Assembly (NCBI GenBank): GCA_934047225.1
Contig: OW203998.1
Coordinates: forward strand, 17,747,280-17,811,279
Reading direction: 5' to 3'
From: Ypsolopha sequella
Lineage: Eukaryota > Arthropoda > Insecta > Lepidoptera > Ypsolophidae
DNA length: 64,000 nucleotides
Shown here: piece by piece, positions 11,886 through 23,561 of the stretch
Numbering within the stretch: the stretch's first letter is position 1
Layout: each line of letters starts with the position of its first letter
Translations under genes and position numbers: made by a program
Notes under the pieces: model-generated
The model's database searches: none
The model's input: only the letters and a program-made list of their open reading frames with translations
What the model was told of the DNA's origin: nothing

Positions 11886-12660
11886 GTAGGAAAGTGGAAA
11901 GGTTCATCAAGGCACTGCCGCATAATCTACGGAAGTCGGTAATGGATGTATTACTGATCCTACGCAATTTACCTGTAACCGCTCTCCCTGTTTTCAATTT
12001 TCTCAAATATTAGACTTTATCGAAGTTTCAAAACAGGTCGTGACAAAATGGAGTGGTTGACGAGCATACCTGTCTTCTTATACCGTCGGTCAACTTTTCC
12101 AATTTTGGTGGAAAACTTTTAGTCAAACCTTAAATATGTACGTAAGTTACATAACGACATAAAACTGACAATGGATTTTTAGAAATATAGGAACCTTTGT
12201 CGATTTTATCTCTATATGAACTTGAATAGTGTTAATATTGTTTAAAACCACATAAAATAGTGATCATACTGAACAATTTTTACAAATAAAGCTAATAATG
12301 AGAGAGCTAATGTTTTATTAACTATTCTGGTCCAAATTAAAATTTCCCTTATTCATATACCCTTTCATAATATAATAATGAAGTAGTATATTATACGTGG
12401 ATAAGAACAATACAATACAGTATTCTTTTTTGCACCCCAAAAGCAAAGTAAATAGACAATTTCAAAACGTAAAAGTAGGGTACAATTATTGGCAGTCTTA
12501 TCACTAAAAAGCGATCTCTTCTAGACAACTTTTTGATGGATGAACTCTTAAAAGATAGAAAAAAATGTGTAGAGGCGGTGTACAGAATAAACAGATACAA
12601 TTATACATATACATACATACATATGTATAATATATTTAAACACACCTATACATAAATAAT

Positions 12661-12927
12661 ATATAAGGTCTTTCAATTTAAATGGAAAGTAATTTAGGAG
12701 GTGTTTCAGTATCGTTAATACATCACATACCACTGAAAAGTACTTTTATTTGCGCGAACTTTTTCTTCACTTGTCCATACAAACTGAGTCAGCTGATCGG
12801 ATCACTTTGTACTGAGAAGTGAAAAAAAAGTTCGCACAAAAAAAGTGCTTTGTAGTGGAATGTGATGTATTAACGATACTGAATCACCTCCTTAATTACT
12901 TTCCATTTAAATTAAAAGACCTTATAT
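12661..12927. mobile_element. Foldback MITE (ATATAAGGTCTTT ends)
   Basis: This is a 267-bp element. ATATAAGGTCTTTCAATTT pairs with AAATTAAAAGACCTTATAT, and pairing continues inward through ggaaagtaatt, gtatcgttaatacatcaca and gcgaactttttcttcactt. Confidence 0.88.
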
Positions 12928-12999
12928 AAACAAAAATAAATCAGTGTAAATATAAAAGGATCACGTGGAAAAAAAAAGAATAATAAAGAAACAATTTGA

Positions 13000-13260
13000 T
13001 CAAAGTAAAAGATAATGTTGTTTAACCAGAGTTTTGAAAACTTGTAAGTATGGAGCTTGTCTTATTGCAAGAGGAAGGGCATTCCATAAACGTATAGCTT
13101 CTACAGTAAAAGAGTTACCATAAAAACAAATAGTATGAACTGGAAATGCTAAATGAAGATTTTCAGATGACCTTAGATTATGGTTGTTTTTACAACGAAG
13201 AAAAAGTATTTTTAAACATAATTTGTCTTTTATTTTCCTCGTAGGTGTAGTATAAAGCAC
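13000..13260 (-). pseudogene. LINE reverse-transcriptase ORF C-terminal fragment
   Basis: An open segment of 87 codons has no ATG (it opens at GTG) and ends in the motif NSFTVEAIRLWNALPLAIRQ followed by FKTLVKQHYL. This is the characteristic C-terminal tail of LINE ORF2 proteins of the Jockey/CR1 kind. The upstream RT core is absent, so this is a 5'-truncated, dead copy. The exact clade cannot be fixed from the tail alone. Confidence 0.7.
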
Positions 13261-13439
13261 TATGATAACAGGGGAGAAAGTGCGATTCCCAATTCGTGTG
13301 TATTGAGGCCCTTGGCAACTACAACATCGTTGGTAATCGTCTCCTTTCTTCCCTCTGTGAACAATGTACTATTGTATGGCAGGTCCAATTTTTTTTCCAT
13401 TTTCATGTTTCTTGGGAAAATGTTGTACAGCATGAGCAG

Positions 13440-13562
13440 CAGTGGCGTGCATAGAACTTTTTAAAGTGTTATTTCATTTTTTTTATATTTTTCAATTGTC
13501 TAACTTGACCTTGGTTGCTCTTATGGTTGCTTTTCCGGAAAAAAGTTCTATGCACGCCACTG
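13440..13562. mobile_element. Short hAT-like MITE (CAGTGGCGTG ends)
   Basis: This 123-bp element has near-perfect TIRs: CAGTGGCGTGCATAGAACTT and its inverse. The flanks atgagcag and atgatatg are an imperfect 8-bp direct repeat, as expected for hAT insertions. The right half resembles the end of the element at 23010-23561. Confidence 0.8.
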
Positions 13563-14639
13563 ATGATATGTGGTTTAATTTGAAGATGACAGTCTTTATT
13601 GACTTATAGGAAGATCAAAAGACAAGATGAAGTAAAAACTCAAAGAAAAAATAGCAAAACGCCGCCGCGCCGATTAAAAAATCTCGCCTTATAAATAACA
13701 AAATCAAACAAAAGGCATGAAAATGATAGAATATTCATTTACAAACAAATAAATTACAATAAGACTTGGAGATACATTTTTGCTCAAAAAATTATGAAAA
13801 GAAAGTGAGTAAGTAAATTATTTATTCGTAAGAATTTGGGTTTAAAATTAATTATTTAATAAATAATTAAATAATAGTTGTTAGGTGCAAAAATCCGTTC
13901 CAACAAATTCCACAATACAATGGCATACAAATATATACTATAAATGTTAATTCTTATCAATCTTTTAAATTAAAATCATAATAACATCAAATCATAAAAA
14001 AAAACATATTTACATATATCTTTTTAAAACATTACTAATATAATCACACAATTTTCATATGTCTTTACCTATGGAATTGCTGAAATTTTCTTACAGATTC
14101 ATAAGTTCATAATTCCTGTAATTCAATAGCTATTTCAATTATTTGTTTTTTGTTTGAAAGTTGGTTTCAAGGTTTTATATTTACGTATTAAATTTTGTTT
14201 TTATTTTCAGTTCAATTATAAAAATTAAATCTTCAAAACCAGTTCGTCCTAAATGCCATCCATTTCCATGAAAAGATTCGTAATAATTTTTTACAGCTGA
14301 CACTATTCAGAAGATAAATTAATGTTTATTAAATTAATGTTGTGTCATTCATGCATAAAAGAAATTACATTATTTGGATTTGTCATCCCTAAAAAAAACG
14401 CAAATATGTTAGTACTGGAAATTGAGTTTCCTTCAAATCCTCTATACAAAATGGCAATTGCATATGTAAAGACCTAATATTGTAAATAATAACGATGTAT
14501 AGCCATGGTTACATCTAAACCTTAATATTAATTAATTGTATAAAAACAGTTCTTTAATAAAATAATCTTAATTTTGTGTTTAAATTGAGCCAAAAGTAAT
14601 ATTTGTATGTCTTTTGGTAATTTATTAAATATTTTTCAA

Positions 14640-15031
14640 TGCAAGTGCTCGTAAAGGCCCACTTTTTATGCATAAAAACCGAACAGAAAGTCGATTATTT
14701 TGCCCTAGGGCTTTATTATTATTATTTTTTAAATTTATTTACAATGGTTGGCTAACCTGCAGCCTTTCCTGTGTACCATAAATGTAATACATTTTTTTCC
14801 ACTGTTTAATGGCTCTGGATACAGTCTTTTTGAGCCAATCATAATTTAAAGTTCACAAGATTATATTTGTTTTATTTCCTCACACTATGCATTGAAAAAC
14901 GTAGTATGATACACGAGCGTAAGAGCAATAAATTACTCGTTTACGTTTAAACACTCGCTACGCTCGTGTGTTTTAAATCGTCGTCGTAATTTATTCCTTT
15001 TTACCCTTGTAGCATAAACTACTATTATAAT
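14640..15031 (-). repeat. Inverted-copy repeat R, left copy
   Basis: This sequence of about 390 bp (gaacagaaagtcgattattttgc, gccctagggc, cctttcctgtgtacc, atgcattgaaaaacgtagta, cactcgctacgctcgtgtg) recurs inverted at 55230-55655. Confidence 0.85.
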
Positions 15032-15701
15032 CATATACATAACATTCGTGTCGAAGATAGTGAAATAGGACCTGGGTACATATAACTTATTAAAATGTCT
15101 AGTGCATCTGTAGTTTGGCATATCTCTGCTTGTTTTAAATAATTTTTTTTTTTTTACAAATATAAAAATTTATTAAATATCTCCTAAGTCATATCTTTTA
15201 TGTTCCAACGTAAAATGAATAATTGTTTCCATTTATCATTACCACTTGTAGCGCGAGTACAGTCAACGCCAAGTTACGGTATCCTCTGGCACTCTTATTG
15301 TGCCTGCACTAAAAGCTAGGTAAATTATGAAGTAGCAAGGCGTTGATTGTACTAGAAATTACCTAATATTCACCACTTAGGTTCTAGCTGATGCAGATGG
15401 GCCCGTGGGGGTAGACTCCATCCCCCCTAATGGAAAAAGAAGGGGGAGGAGTACAGTGTACGGGGGAGTTAACAATCAAGGTGTGTCTGAGCGGGTTTTA
15501 ATTTAAATATTTACATACTCGTAGATTATATTCCTGCACATGACAACATTTAAGATAGAAGCAATTCGTAATAAAGCTAAATCGGTGTATGACAATATGA
15601 CATCTGTCGTAATGTTGTCTGCCAAGTGTAATATAGAGGCGCACATTGTACGGGTACCGTCTAGTAAATGTTACCTTTTTATAACAAGCTTTTATGTTTT
15701 T

Positions 15702-16215
15702 TAGGGTTCCGTAGTACTTAAAAAGTACAAACGGAACTTTATGGTGAGACTCCGTTGTCCGTCCGTCTGTCCGTACGTATGTCACAGCCTCATGACTTTA
15801 GGACCGTTAAAGATAAAGTCATGAAATTTGGCACAAAAATAGCATTGATATGCCCACATAATACAGTGTAAAAAAATATTCGAAAAATTTGAAATTGTTC
15901 AAAATATTTCCAAAAAGTGAGAAAAAAATTGTAGATATTAAAAAGTCGATTGTAAAAATATATAATTTTACTATATTTACTAGTTTCGAGAAATCTTTAA
16001 AAAACCACAAAAACATGTATGCCCCCCCCCTTATCTCCAAAACTGGTGGACCGAAAATTATGAAAAAAATTATGGTGATATGTGTTTACGTAAAAATTAC
16101 AGGAAAAATAAAGCGGTTGAGAAATTCACGAAAATTAATGACAAAATAAAATTTATCATTTACAATACGGAATCCTAGGTACGCGAGTCTGACTCGCACT
16201 TGGCCGGTTTTTTTT
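15702..16215 (+). repeat. TTCCGTA-family interspersed repeat, copy 3
   Basis: The copy has both ends: tagggttccgtagta at the start, and gactcgcacttggccgg followed by a T-run at the end. It is the best reference for the family. Confidence 0.75.
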
Positions 16216-16309
16216 ATGACGCGGTCAAACCGTTTTTTACTTTTTTTGTGGGTCCAAGGGTCAGTCTCTCAACTTGGTCTAGCTCAAACTATACTATATT
16301 ATCTCATGA

Positions 16310-16690
16310 CTAAGTGACCGCAAAACGCATACGCATCTGGGGCCGAATACATACACGCGTTACGCCAGGGCCACAGCTTCAGGCTTCTGGCGGCGCTTCT
16401 TGCTGCGCGTCCAGGCAGTTTTTGCAACGGGCTTTGCCCTGCCGTGACACCCGTTGGCACCTTCCAACGCATCGGATGTATAGCGCGTTCGCTCGCTCAA
16501 AGCGCTCGACACTAGGTTCGTCCTGTGCGCTCAATCACTGTTTCAACCGCCCGCCTCCCCGAACACCGCTGTCCCGAGAGCGCAAGTTACTCGAAGCCGG
16601 ACAAGACGCGCGAGCGGCGACTCATAGCTGGCTCTATACAGCTTCATACATTTGTTATCTCCGCCGGCGCCGTCGCAAGAAGCTGTGGCC
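16310..16690. other. GC-rich patch of unknown nature
   Basis: About 380 bp are much richer in G+C and CpG than the surroundings and are flanked by a TTCCGTA-family repeat and a MITE. Overlapping long frames exist on the plus strand, but none has a recognised domain. It could be a decayed coding exon, a captured fragment, or a CpG-rich regulatory segment. Confidence 0.4.
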
Positions 16691-16691
16691 G

Positions 16692-16862
16692 ACCAGGGGG
16701 TCTACCGCGTAATTCTCATTTGTATCAACTTCAAGCAAATGCATGCGAAATTCAACGCGTGCAAAAGAGATGGCATGTTAGGCGGGCGTCGTCGCACGCA
16801 CGTCAAATTTCAATCTCAAGTTGATGTTGATGAAAATGAGAATTACGCGGTAGACCCCCGGT
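16692..16862. mobile_element. Foldback MITE (ACCAGGGGGTCTACC ends)
   Basis: This 171-bp element has GGGGGTCTACCGCGTAATTC at the left, inverted as GAATTACGCGGTAGACCCCC at the right, with further pairing of ctcattt and tcaacttcaa blocks. Confidence 0.85.
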
Positions 16863-17174
16863 TATGTGTTTCGCGCTCACTGTAATCTATGTGACGGCTT
16901 TTAATCTATTAGACTAGGAGTATACAATCCGTAACCCAAGTTATCGAGTAACAAGATGGGACTAATTTGCAGTTGTGTAGAAAAAAAAACTACAAGAAAA
17001 TAAATAGGGTTGGCTCTGTTTTTGCTGACTGTACAAAATTTTCCAGGTTGCACCAACCAACCCTGTTCATTTTGATGTAGCTTTTGTTTCTAGACAACTA
17101 CGAATTGGTCACATTTTTTCACTTGCGCACCATAAATTTCTTTCATTACTATATTTCATATTTCATACATATTT

Positions 17175-17200
17175 CATACATAATAATATTATTATGTATG
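17175..17200. repeat. Perfect 26-bp palindrome
   Basis: Reads catacataataat then attattatgtatg, fully self-complementary. Confidence 0.95.
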
Positions 17201-17225
17201 TAAATAACTAAATTTGTACAAATTT

Positions 17226-17262
17226 TATTATCTAACCTTTATATTATAAAGGTTAGATAATA
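17226..17262. repeat. Perfect hairpin with 18-bp arms
   Basis: TATTATCTAACCTTTATA, one T, then the exact inverse TATAAAGGTTAGATAATA. Confidence 0.95.
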
Positions 17263-18477
17263 GAAATTTTTAAGGATACGATATTTTTCGAAAAAGTTGT
17301 GTAATGCTGACATTTTAATTATAATTAAAAAATTACAAAGCGCCTGGTCCATTTCTCATTATAAAATATGAGGTAGAATTTGAAACCCGTTAACGAACAT
17401 CCTGAAATAGTAGCTGTTCGATGAATAAATGTACCACAACCCAATGATTCATACACGAATATTCACTACGCATGGTGTCAATTAAACAACCATGAAGGCG
17501 AAAACTATGATTTGCATTATGGGTTGATCGTATTTACCATAATTGGGTTGTAGCTGAATTTGTTGCTCATCTGTGTTCTCGCAAATTTGTCGCTTTTCAA
17601 ATTCATTTTTAACCATGAAATTGTGATAATAACATTTTGAAAAAAATATAAAAGCGGGTGGGGTCGCGGGCAAGGCACACACCTACTATAATAATTTACA
17701 CACTAAGATCTGAATCTATTAGTTCAGTAATTGCGCGACTTTAGTTTATAAAGTTCTTCGTGGCTTCGCGTCGTGGAAGCCGGGAGTAACTACAGTAGAG
17801 CCACTGAGTGATGGCGCCTATGACGTTTAAATGCCTACAAAGTATCGTAATTATTTATAAGCAAGAGTGAATTAAAAAAATTAATACTTCATTGTTGATA
17901 GTGATGTACTATTTGTTTCGGTTATTATTTTTCGATTTGAATGTTGCTTTTTTGTGCAATAGAATTTGTATAGAAACAAAGATTTTTTTTTAAAGTTTCT
18001 CATTTTTTATAGGTCGTGTTTGAGGTCGCCAAGTTACGCAATAATATTTAATTAAAAACAAAACAATGACGAAGTTAAACTAAACGAAAATAAATGATAG
18101 TAAAATACTTTTTTTGATTTAGATATTTAAACATCTCTTGGGGGCCCCGGGCCACTACACCGCATAGCCCTCCGATAGCTACGCCACTGGTTTTGCCACA
18201 TTTTCCTTTTGTATCATTATGTTGAATGTTAAATGACGTGTCTAATGTTGAGTAAACTCACACTTGATTTTTATTTTTAACCGAAATTTGAAATGTACCT
18301 CATCACTAAATGCTGTCATAAGTGCCATCACTCAGTGGCTCTACTTTAGCAAGGCCGAAAAACGAGCAAGCGATTACGGAGAACGCGCCCGCGAGGCCGA
18401 AGGCAGAAGCTGGTTATAAATTGAATTGAATGGCTTGTTTTTCTTGTATGCATGTTTCTTGTGTCTTTTTTTTTTTT

Positions 18478-18702
18478 CTTGCGGGCTCGACTGTGGGGAT
18501 ATCGCCATCTTACTTGGAAACCCCCTCGAAGTTATTCGAGGGAGAGTTAGGACAGCTCTCGAACAGGCATAAAACCAGGTCGACCACCATGCCTGGGACC
18601 GGTTGATGGCGGTATATCCATTCACAACAGCCGGGCCTTATATAAAACAGCCTATGTCCAACAGAAGACGTAAAAAAAAAAGGCTGATGGATGGATGTGT
18701 TT
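18478..18702 (+). repeat. Interspersed repeat with GATG tail, copy 2
   Basis: It shares the landmarks of 7799-8139 but lacks an internal segment of roughly 100 bp. It ends ggctgatggatggatg. Confidence 0.7.
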
Positions 18703-19169
18703 CTTGAGGCCCATAAAAAGCTGCTTATTTCACATGGCACCCATTCAAAAGTTAATTGCATTTTCACAGAACTAAGAATACATATGAATTCTACACAATA
18801 ATTATAATACCGGTTTTAGTTTCGGTGGTTACTTTATGACCACACTGCTCGTCTATGACGCGTTACCAGACAATGAGTGGATGCAGGCAGCTATTCAATT
18901 CTCTTTATGGACGTGTCCATATTGTACATTGACAGACGTGAGCTTGGTCTGGTGTTGATTTGTGCATCGGGAATATTTTAGAATTGTTGAGGTGTTAAAT
19001 TGAATGACACCGGCAGAATTATAATTAATCCCAACAGTAAAGGAGCTGTAGCTATAATATTATTAATATAAATAAATAAACATAAATATATAGTCACAAC
19101 TTGAATCCCCGAGGAGGTGTTAAAGGTGTTCCGAGTGTTAATTGTGAAATGCAAGTTCACACTCGGTTC

Positions 19170-19796
19170 AAAATATTTCCAAAACAAAAGTAAGAAAAAT
19201 GAAAAATATTATCCTAAAAATATAATATGGGTATCAAATTGTAGACATTAAAAACCAAATTGTAAAAATAAAAACCTTTTTATATTTGCTGGCACTCGTT
19301 TCGAGAAATCTTTAAAAAACCACAAAATATGTATGCCCCCCCCTCTTATCTTCGAAACTGGTTGACCGAAAAATATGAAAAAAATGACGATTTTAGATCA
19401 TAACTGGCCAATCACAGAAAATATATAGAGATTTAAAAAAAATTTGCACAAATGAGAAATATAAAAAAAATTAAAATAAATAAAAAAATATTTTATAAAA
19501 ATGCAATATGGGTAGTAAATTGTAGGTATTAAAAAGCTGATTGTAATAATACATATTTTGGCTATATTTAATTGCATCTATTTCAAGAAATCCTTGAAAA
19601 ACCATTAAAAAATGTATGTACTCCAAAACTGGTGGACCAAATAATATGAAAAAAATCATGGTAAGTAATATGTGTTTACGTAAAAATTACAAAAAAAATG
19701 AAGCGGTTGAGAAATTCACGAAAAAAAGTGACAAAATTTAATTTATCATCCACAATACGGTACAGTCTGACTCGCACTTGGCCGTTTTTTTGATAA
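19170..19796 (+). repeat. TTCCGTA-family interspersed repeat, copy 4 (5' truncated)
   Basis: It lacks the first about 150 bp, carries the internal block twice as copy 2 does, and ends tctgactcgcacttggcc plus a T-run. Confidence 0.7.
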
Positions 19797-20395
19797 TTTT
19801 ATGCGACTGCCGACGGGGGGATAACCCTAAATCCGCCCGCCCATCCTGACGCTTGCCTCTCGGTTTTATAAATATTTAGGTCGACTGTCGAATCCACGTC
19901 GAATCCGTCCGGCCGCAGCTGAAACATTGCGTAAACATACATAATTTGATGGTGGTTTGATGTTATGTATATTATAATAAATATTGAGTGTAAAGAAAAC
20001 GTTTTGTTTGACGCAGGATTTTGAAATTTAGTGTTCTTTCAAAGATAATTTAGGAATTTGTATGTAAATATATAACCAAAATTGTTGAAATTATTAAGGA
20101 AACTTTTAATGTCCCGAGCTAAATTTATGGTCAAACAGAAGCATGCATATCGTTACGACATGAATCCCCGAGGAGGCATCAGAAGTGTTCCCAAGTGTGA
20201 ACTGTGAAATGCTGCGTTTGATCAACGATTATTACGTCCCAACGTCAATCTCCAAAACATCAGATATGTAATAAAATTAAAGGAAAATTAATTCTTTCTA
20301 GCTTGTTTTCGTGTAGCCAAAGAGTATAAATGAATACTGGCTGGCTAGAAGATATTATGCACGCACGGGAAATCAGCAGCAACCATTTGCAACTT

Positions 20396-21427
20396 TATAC
20401 AGGATGGAAAAAATGAAAGGGCCCTGGAGGGGAACTACCTTAAATCCTTTAGTTAGCTCATTTTACTGAAAGGAAACATTCCTTTATTTTTTAAAAGAAA
20501 CAAAACTGCATTCAAAGATCTTCTAAAATTTGCTTGTCTCACCCGGGAACTGAACCAACTAAAAATTTAAAAAATAAACCCTCGCTATTTTATTATACGA
20601 ATCGGTAGGATTATTGTTCAGGATAAAATTTGTCTACTAAACTAAAGTCTTACACTCATCTGTTGTACGAGATACCCATGAAATTGAATATTTATTACAA
20701 GTTCTTTATTAACAATACCTAGTACTGTTCACTTGTAAAGTAATAATTATACGCCATTATTACACAATGACAGCACAGAATGAAAGCAAAACAAAACAAA
20801 ATTTTAATTTAGAACGAAATTTATGGTTCGAACTTCAAATTTGTTTATTTGCAAAAAATGCGTTGCAAAAAAAATACGTTCCTTTTTTAAACTTTTCGTC
20901 AGGAAGCCTAGTGCAAGAAGTAATTGTGCTCTGCATACATTTATTATTACCATTTAACGATTTTCTTATTGAAGTCTTCAACAAGGTACTTAAGATAAAT
21001 AACATTAGCAAGCTTGTACTTCATACGATGTCTTTGGATGTAAGAGAGATAAGAAAATTAGAACGTTTCATTTACTTGGTACAAGACAAGTGAACAGTAC
21101 TAGGTATTGTTAACAAAGAACTTGTAATAAATATTTAATTTCATGAGTATCTCGTACAACAGACGGGTGTAAGACCAAATGTTTATTAGACAAATTTTAT
21201 TCTGAACAATAATCCTACCGATTCGTATGATAAAATAGCGAGGGTTTATTTTTTTAATTTTTAGTTGGTTCGATTCCCGGGTGAGACAAGCGAATTTCAG
21301 AATATCTTTGAATGCAGTTTTGTTTCTTTTAAAAAATAAAGGAATGTTTCCTTTCAGTAAAATGAGCTAACTAAACGATTTAAGGTAGCTCCCCTCCAGG
21401 GCCCTTAAATTTTTTCCACCCTGTATA
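20396..21427. mobile_element. Long-TIR element with an ORF-filled spacer
   Basis: Two inverted arms of about 343 bp (20396-20738 and 21085-21427) have ends TATACAGG(A/G)TGGAAAAAAT and are highly similar. They flank a 346-bp spacer. A deleted copy of the same family, keeping both outer ends, lies at 45776-45983. The family was not recognised. Confidence 0.85.
20767..21093 (+). CDS. Unrecognised 108-residue ORF inside long-TIR element
   Basis: The ATG lies in the spacer (20767) and the stop just inside the right arm (21091-21093), so one frame fills nearly the whole unique part of the element. The product begins MTAQNESKTKQNFNLERN, has a hydrophobic stretch VIVLCIHLLLPFNDFLI, and ends RKLERFIYLVQDK. 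It looks helical with a charged C-terminus. No family was recognised. It could be a fragment of a captured host exon, a decayed transposon gene, or a chance frame. Confidence 0.35.
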   Translation: MTAQNESKTKQNFNLERNLWFELQICLFAKNALQKKYVPFLNFSSGSLVQEVIVLCIHLLLPFNDFLIEVFNKVLKINNISKLVLHTMSLDVREIRKLERFIYLVQDK

Positions 21428-21692
21428 TCCGCTATATATATATCCGCTTGTATATCCGCTTTTCATTGAAGAATATTACGTCTCAAACGTGATTGGTGGT
21501 GAGCCCAAGACTACTTCGGGCGCAAATTGACTAACAGCTTAACGTGCCTTTCGAAGCACACAGGCCGAACACAAATTAATGTGCAACGCGGGGATTGAAC
21601 CCAATCAATATATTTATTGCATTAAATTACATGTCAGTTTTAGATGTTATATGTACATAATTATGGCTCAATGTAATTTTACCCATTGGGTG

Positions 21693-21957
21693 TAACAATA
21701 TTCTTAATTTTAGTATTAAAATATAACTTTAAGTATAATAATTATTAAATAAGGTATGTACAAATAATCTAATCTTTGCTATTTCCATGCATAAAACTTA
21801 TTCTAATAGTATAATAATAATAATAACAATATTAACAATATTCTTAATTTTAGTATTAAAATATAACTTTAAGTATAATAATTATTAAATAAGGTATGTA
21901 CAAATATTCTAATGTTTGCTATTTCCATGCATAAAACTTATTCTAACAGTATAATAA
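21693..21957 (+). repeat. Tandem duplication, 140-bp period
   Basis: taacaatattcttaatttta begins at 21693 and 21833, and the two copies differ at only a few bases. Confidence 0.9.
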
Positions 21958-22818
21958 AAATAATAAATAGTATAATAAATAATAATAGACAATTGTGTGA
22001 AGAAAAAAGTCGTTCCCAACCCTCCCGGGCATTCCGTATACGTAAACGTATCCTATATGTATATACCTGAAAACATTCCACATAGTATCTCAGATTTTCT
22101 AAGTTTCTAGTTAGTTTCTGCGTCTCGTTGTCAAGCAAGTAAATAAATGTAGGTGCTTAGGGTCAGAGTTACACAAAAGAAACTTTTCCTGCGGACCCCA
22201 TTAGTGTATCATCCAGGGTCCTAAAGATCTAACGAACCGATTCTTCTGATATTTGTCATGTATTGTATGAAAAAGTTTGTTGGTGAACTTTTATAAGAAA
22301 ACAATTTTTTTATTTTATCTTTGGCGCTAAGTGCTCCGTTTTGGAAAAGAATATTCTTGTTTGGGAATTTTTTTTTGCCGTTGGTTACTTTACCAAAAAT
22401 TACGAAAATTAATCAGTAGTGTGTCTCTTATTTTTCGAAATATTTAGTTTGAAAACGCCCACCTAATTTTTTTTTTATAGGTCCTAAATAATTGTAAAAT
22501 AATTTTGAAGACATTTTGGCTACTTCCTTTAACCGTGCCGACTTGCGTGGAAACATGTCAGGAATTTTGCATTTTCGCATAGTTTAAAAACGAAATACTT
22601 CGAAAAATAAGGGACACGCCGCCTATGTAGATAATACGTATGTACAAAACTAAAAGGTAACAATCTGAAAAACATGCTACATACCCAAAGAACAATTAAA
22701 ATAAAATAAACTTTTCTATTTGCGTCCATATTCCTTTAAATTTCATCCATTAATTCCTTGAATTAAGTATATATATGTTGCTATATAGAGCATTTATTTT
22801 ATTATTATTCTTTGTTTA

Positions 22819-22944
22819 ATTAAAACAGCGTATAAAAACTTATTTTCGAAATATATTTCGGCCCATTTTGGACTGTTTATAATTCGACTGACAAAGTGGG
22901 CCGAAATATATTTCGAAAATAAGTTTTTATACGCCGTTTTAATT
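22819..22944. repeat. Near-perfect palindrome with GGGCCGAAATATATTT motif
   Basis: Arms of about 48 bp pair (aattaaaacagcgtataaaa and the inverse). The inner motif aaatatatttcggccc recurs at 37082-37101 and 44542-44563. Confidence 0.85.
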
Positions 22945-22995
22945 ATACAAAAAAAAAGAATCCATTAACTCCATTTGAAATGCAGTATGTGAAGA

Positions 22996-23517
22996 ATGTG
23001 CAGTGTAATCAGTAGCGTATATGATTTATTTAAAGCGATAAGTAAAAGTTTTAGCGTCCCTGTTACTCCATATGCGAAAAAACCCTCAGTGCAAGAGGGA
23101 CGGATTCGTGGAAAAGTAGCAAAAAGTCGGTTTTTTATTAATATCAAATGTACTAAAGTTGCTATCAAAATTTCGTTTGACCAAGTAATAGATACTGTTA
23201 AAACCTACCTAATAAAAATATCAAATGGTCAAACCAGGAGAATTGGAGTCGAAAAAAACGTAATTTCAATAAATATTTTTATAAAGCTGAATTTCTCCAA
23301 TCTGTTTAACAGATCCCTAGAAAAATATTCTAAAAATAATATACTATTTTATCAAAATAATACATTATTTGCTGAAGTAAATTTGCAAGATCTAAAAGTG
23401 ACGATATTTTTTCACGAGTACAAGCAGTATCTTTTTCGAAAGCTTTATTCTGATGAACCTTTACAGGGCAATGTCGTGCATAGAACATTTTCCATTTTTC
23501 ATTATTGCCAAGATTGA
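22996..23517 (+). CDS. Unrecognised 173-residue ORF in hAT-like element
   Basis: The ATG at 22996 (or a later one) opens a frame covering almost the entire element, long for DNA this AT-rich. The product is basic: early PVTPYAKKPSVQEGRIRGK, middle FDQVIDTVKTYLIKISNGQ, late NLQDLKVTIFFHEYKQYLF. No transposase DDE or BED motif was recognised. Relatives at 1-300 and 530-690 are broken in all frames, so if coding this is the only open copy here. It may be a chance frame. Confidence 0.35.
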   Translation: MCSVISSVYDLFKAISKSFSVPVTPYAKKPSVQEGRIRGKVAKSRFFINIKCTKVAIKISFDQVIDTVKTYLIKISNGQTRRIGVEKNVISINIFIKLNFSNLFNRSLEKYSKNNILFYQNNTLFAEVNLQDLKVTIFFHEYKQYLFRKLYSDEPLQGNVVHRTFSIFHYCQD

Positions 23518-23561
23518 GCGTCTTATTGCTTTTCCAGTAAAATCTTTGGTACACGCCACTG
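23010..23561 (+). mobile_element. hAT-like element with 173-codon ORF
   Basis: The ends CAGTAGCGTA and TACACGCCACTG are imperfect inverted repeats of the CAGTGGCGTG type seen in the MITE at 13440-13562. No clear 8-bp duplication was found. Diverged relatives of the interior occur at 1-300 and 530-690. Confidence 0.55.

Noticed and set aside
16314..16824. 132- and 99-codon frames in GC-rich DNA
   Set aside because: They are overlapping frames without recognisable motifs; the second runs into a MITE. GC richness alone makes stops rare.
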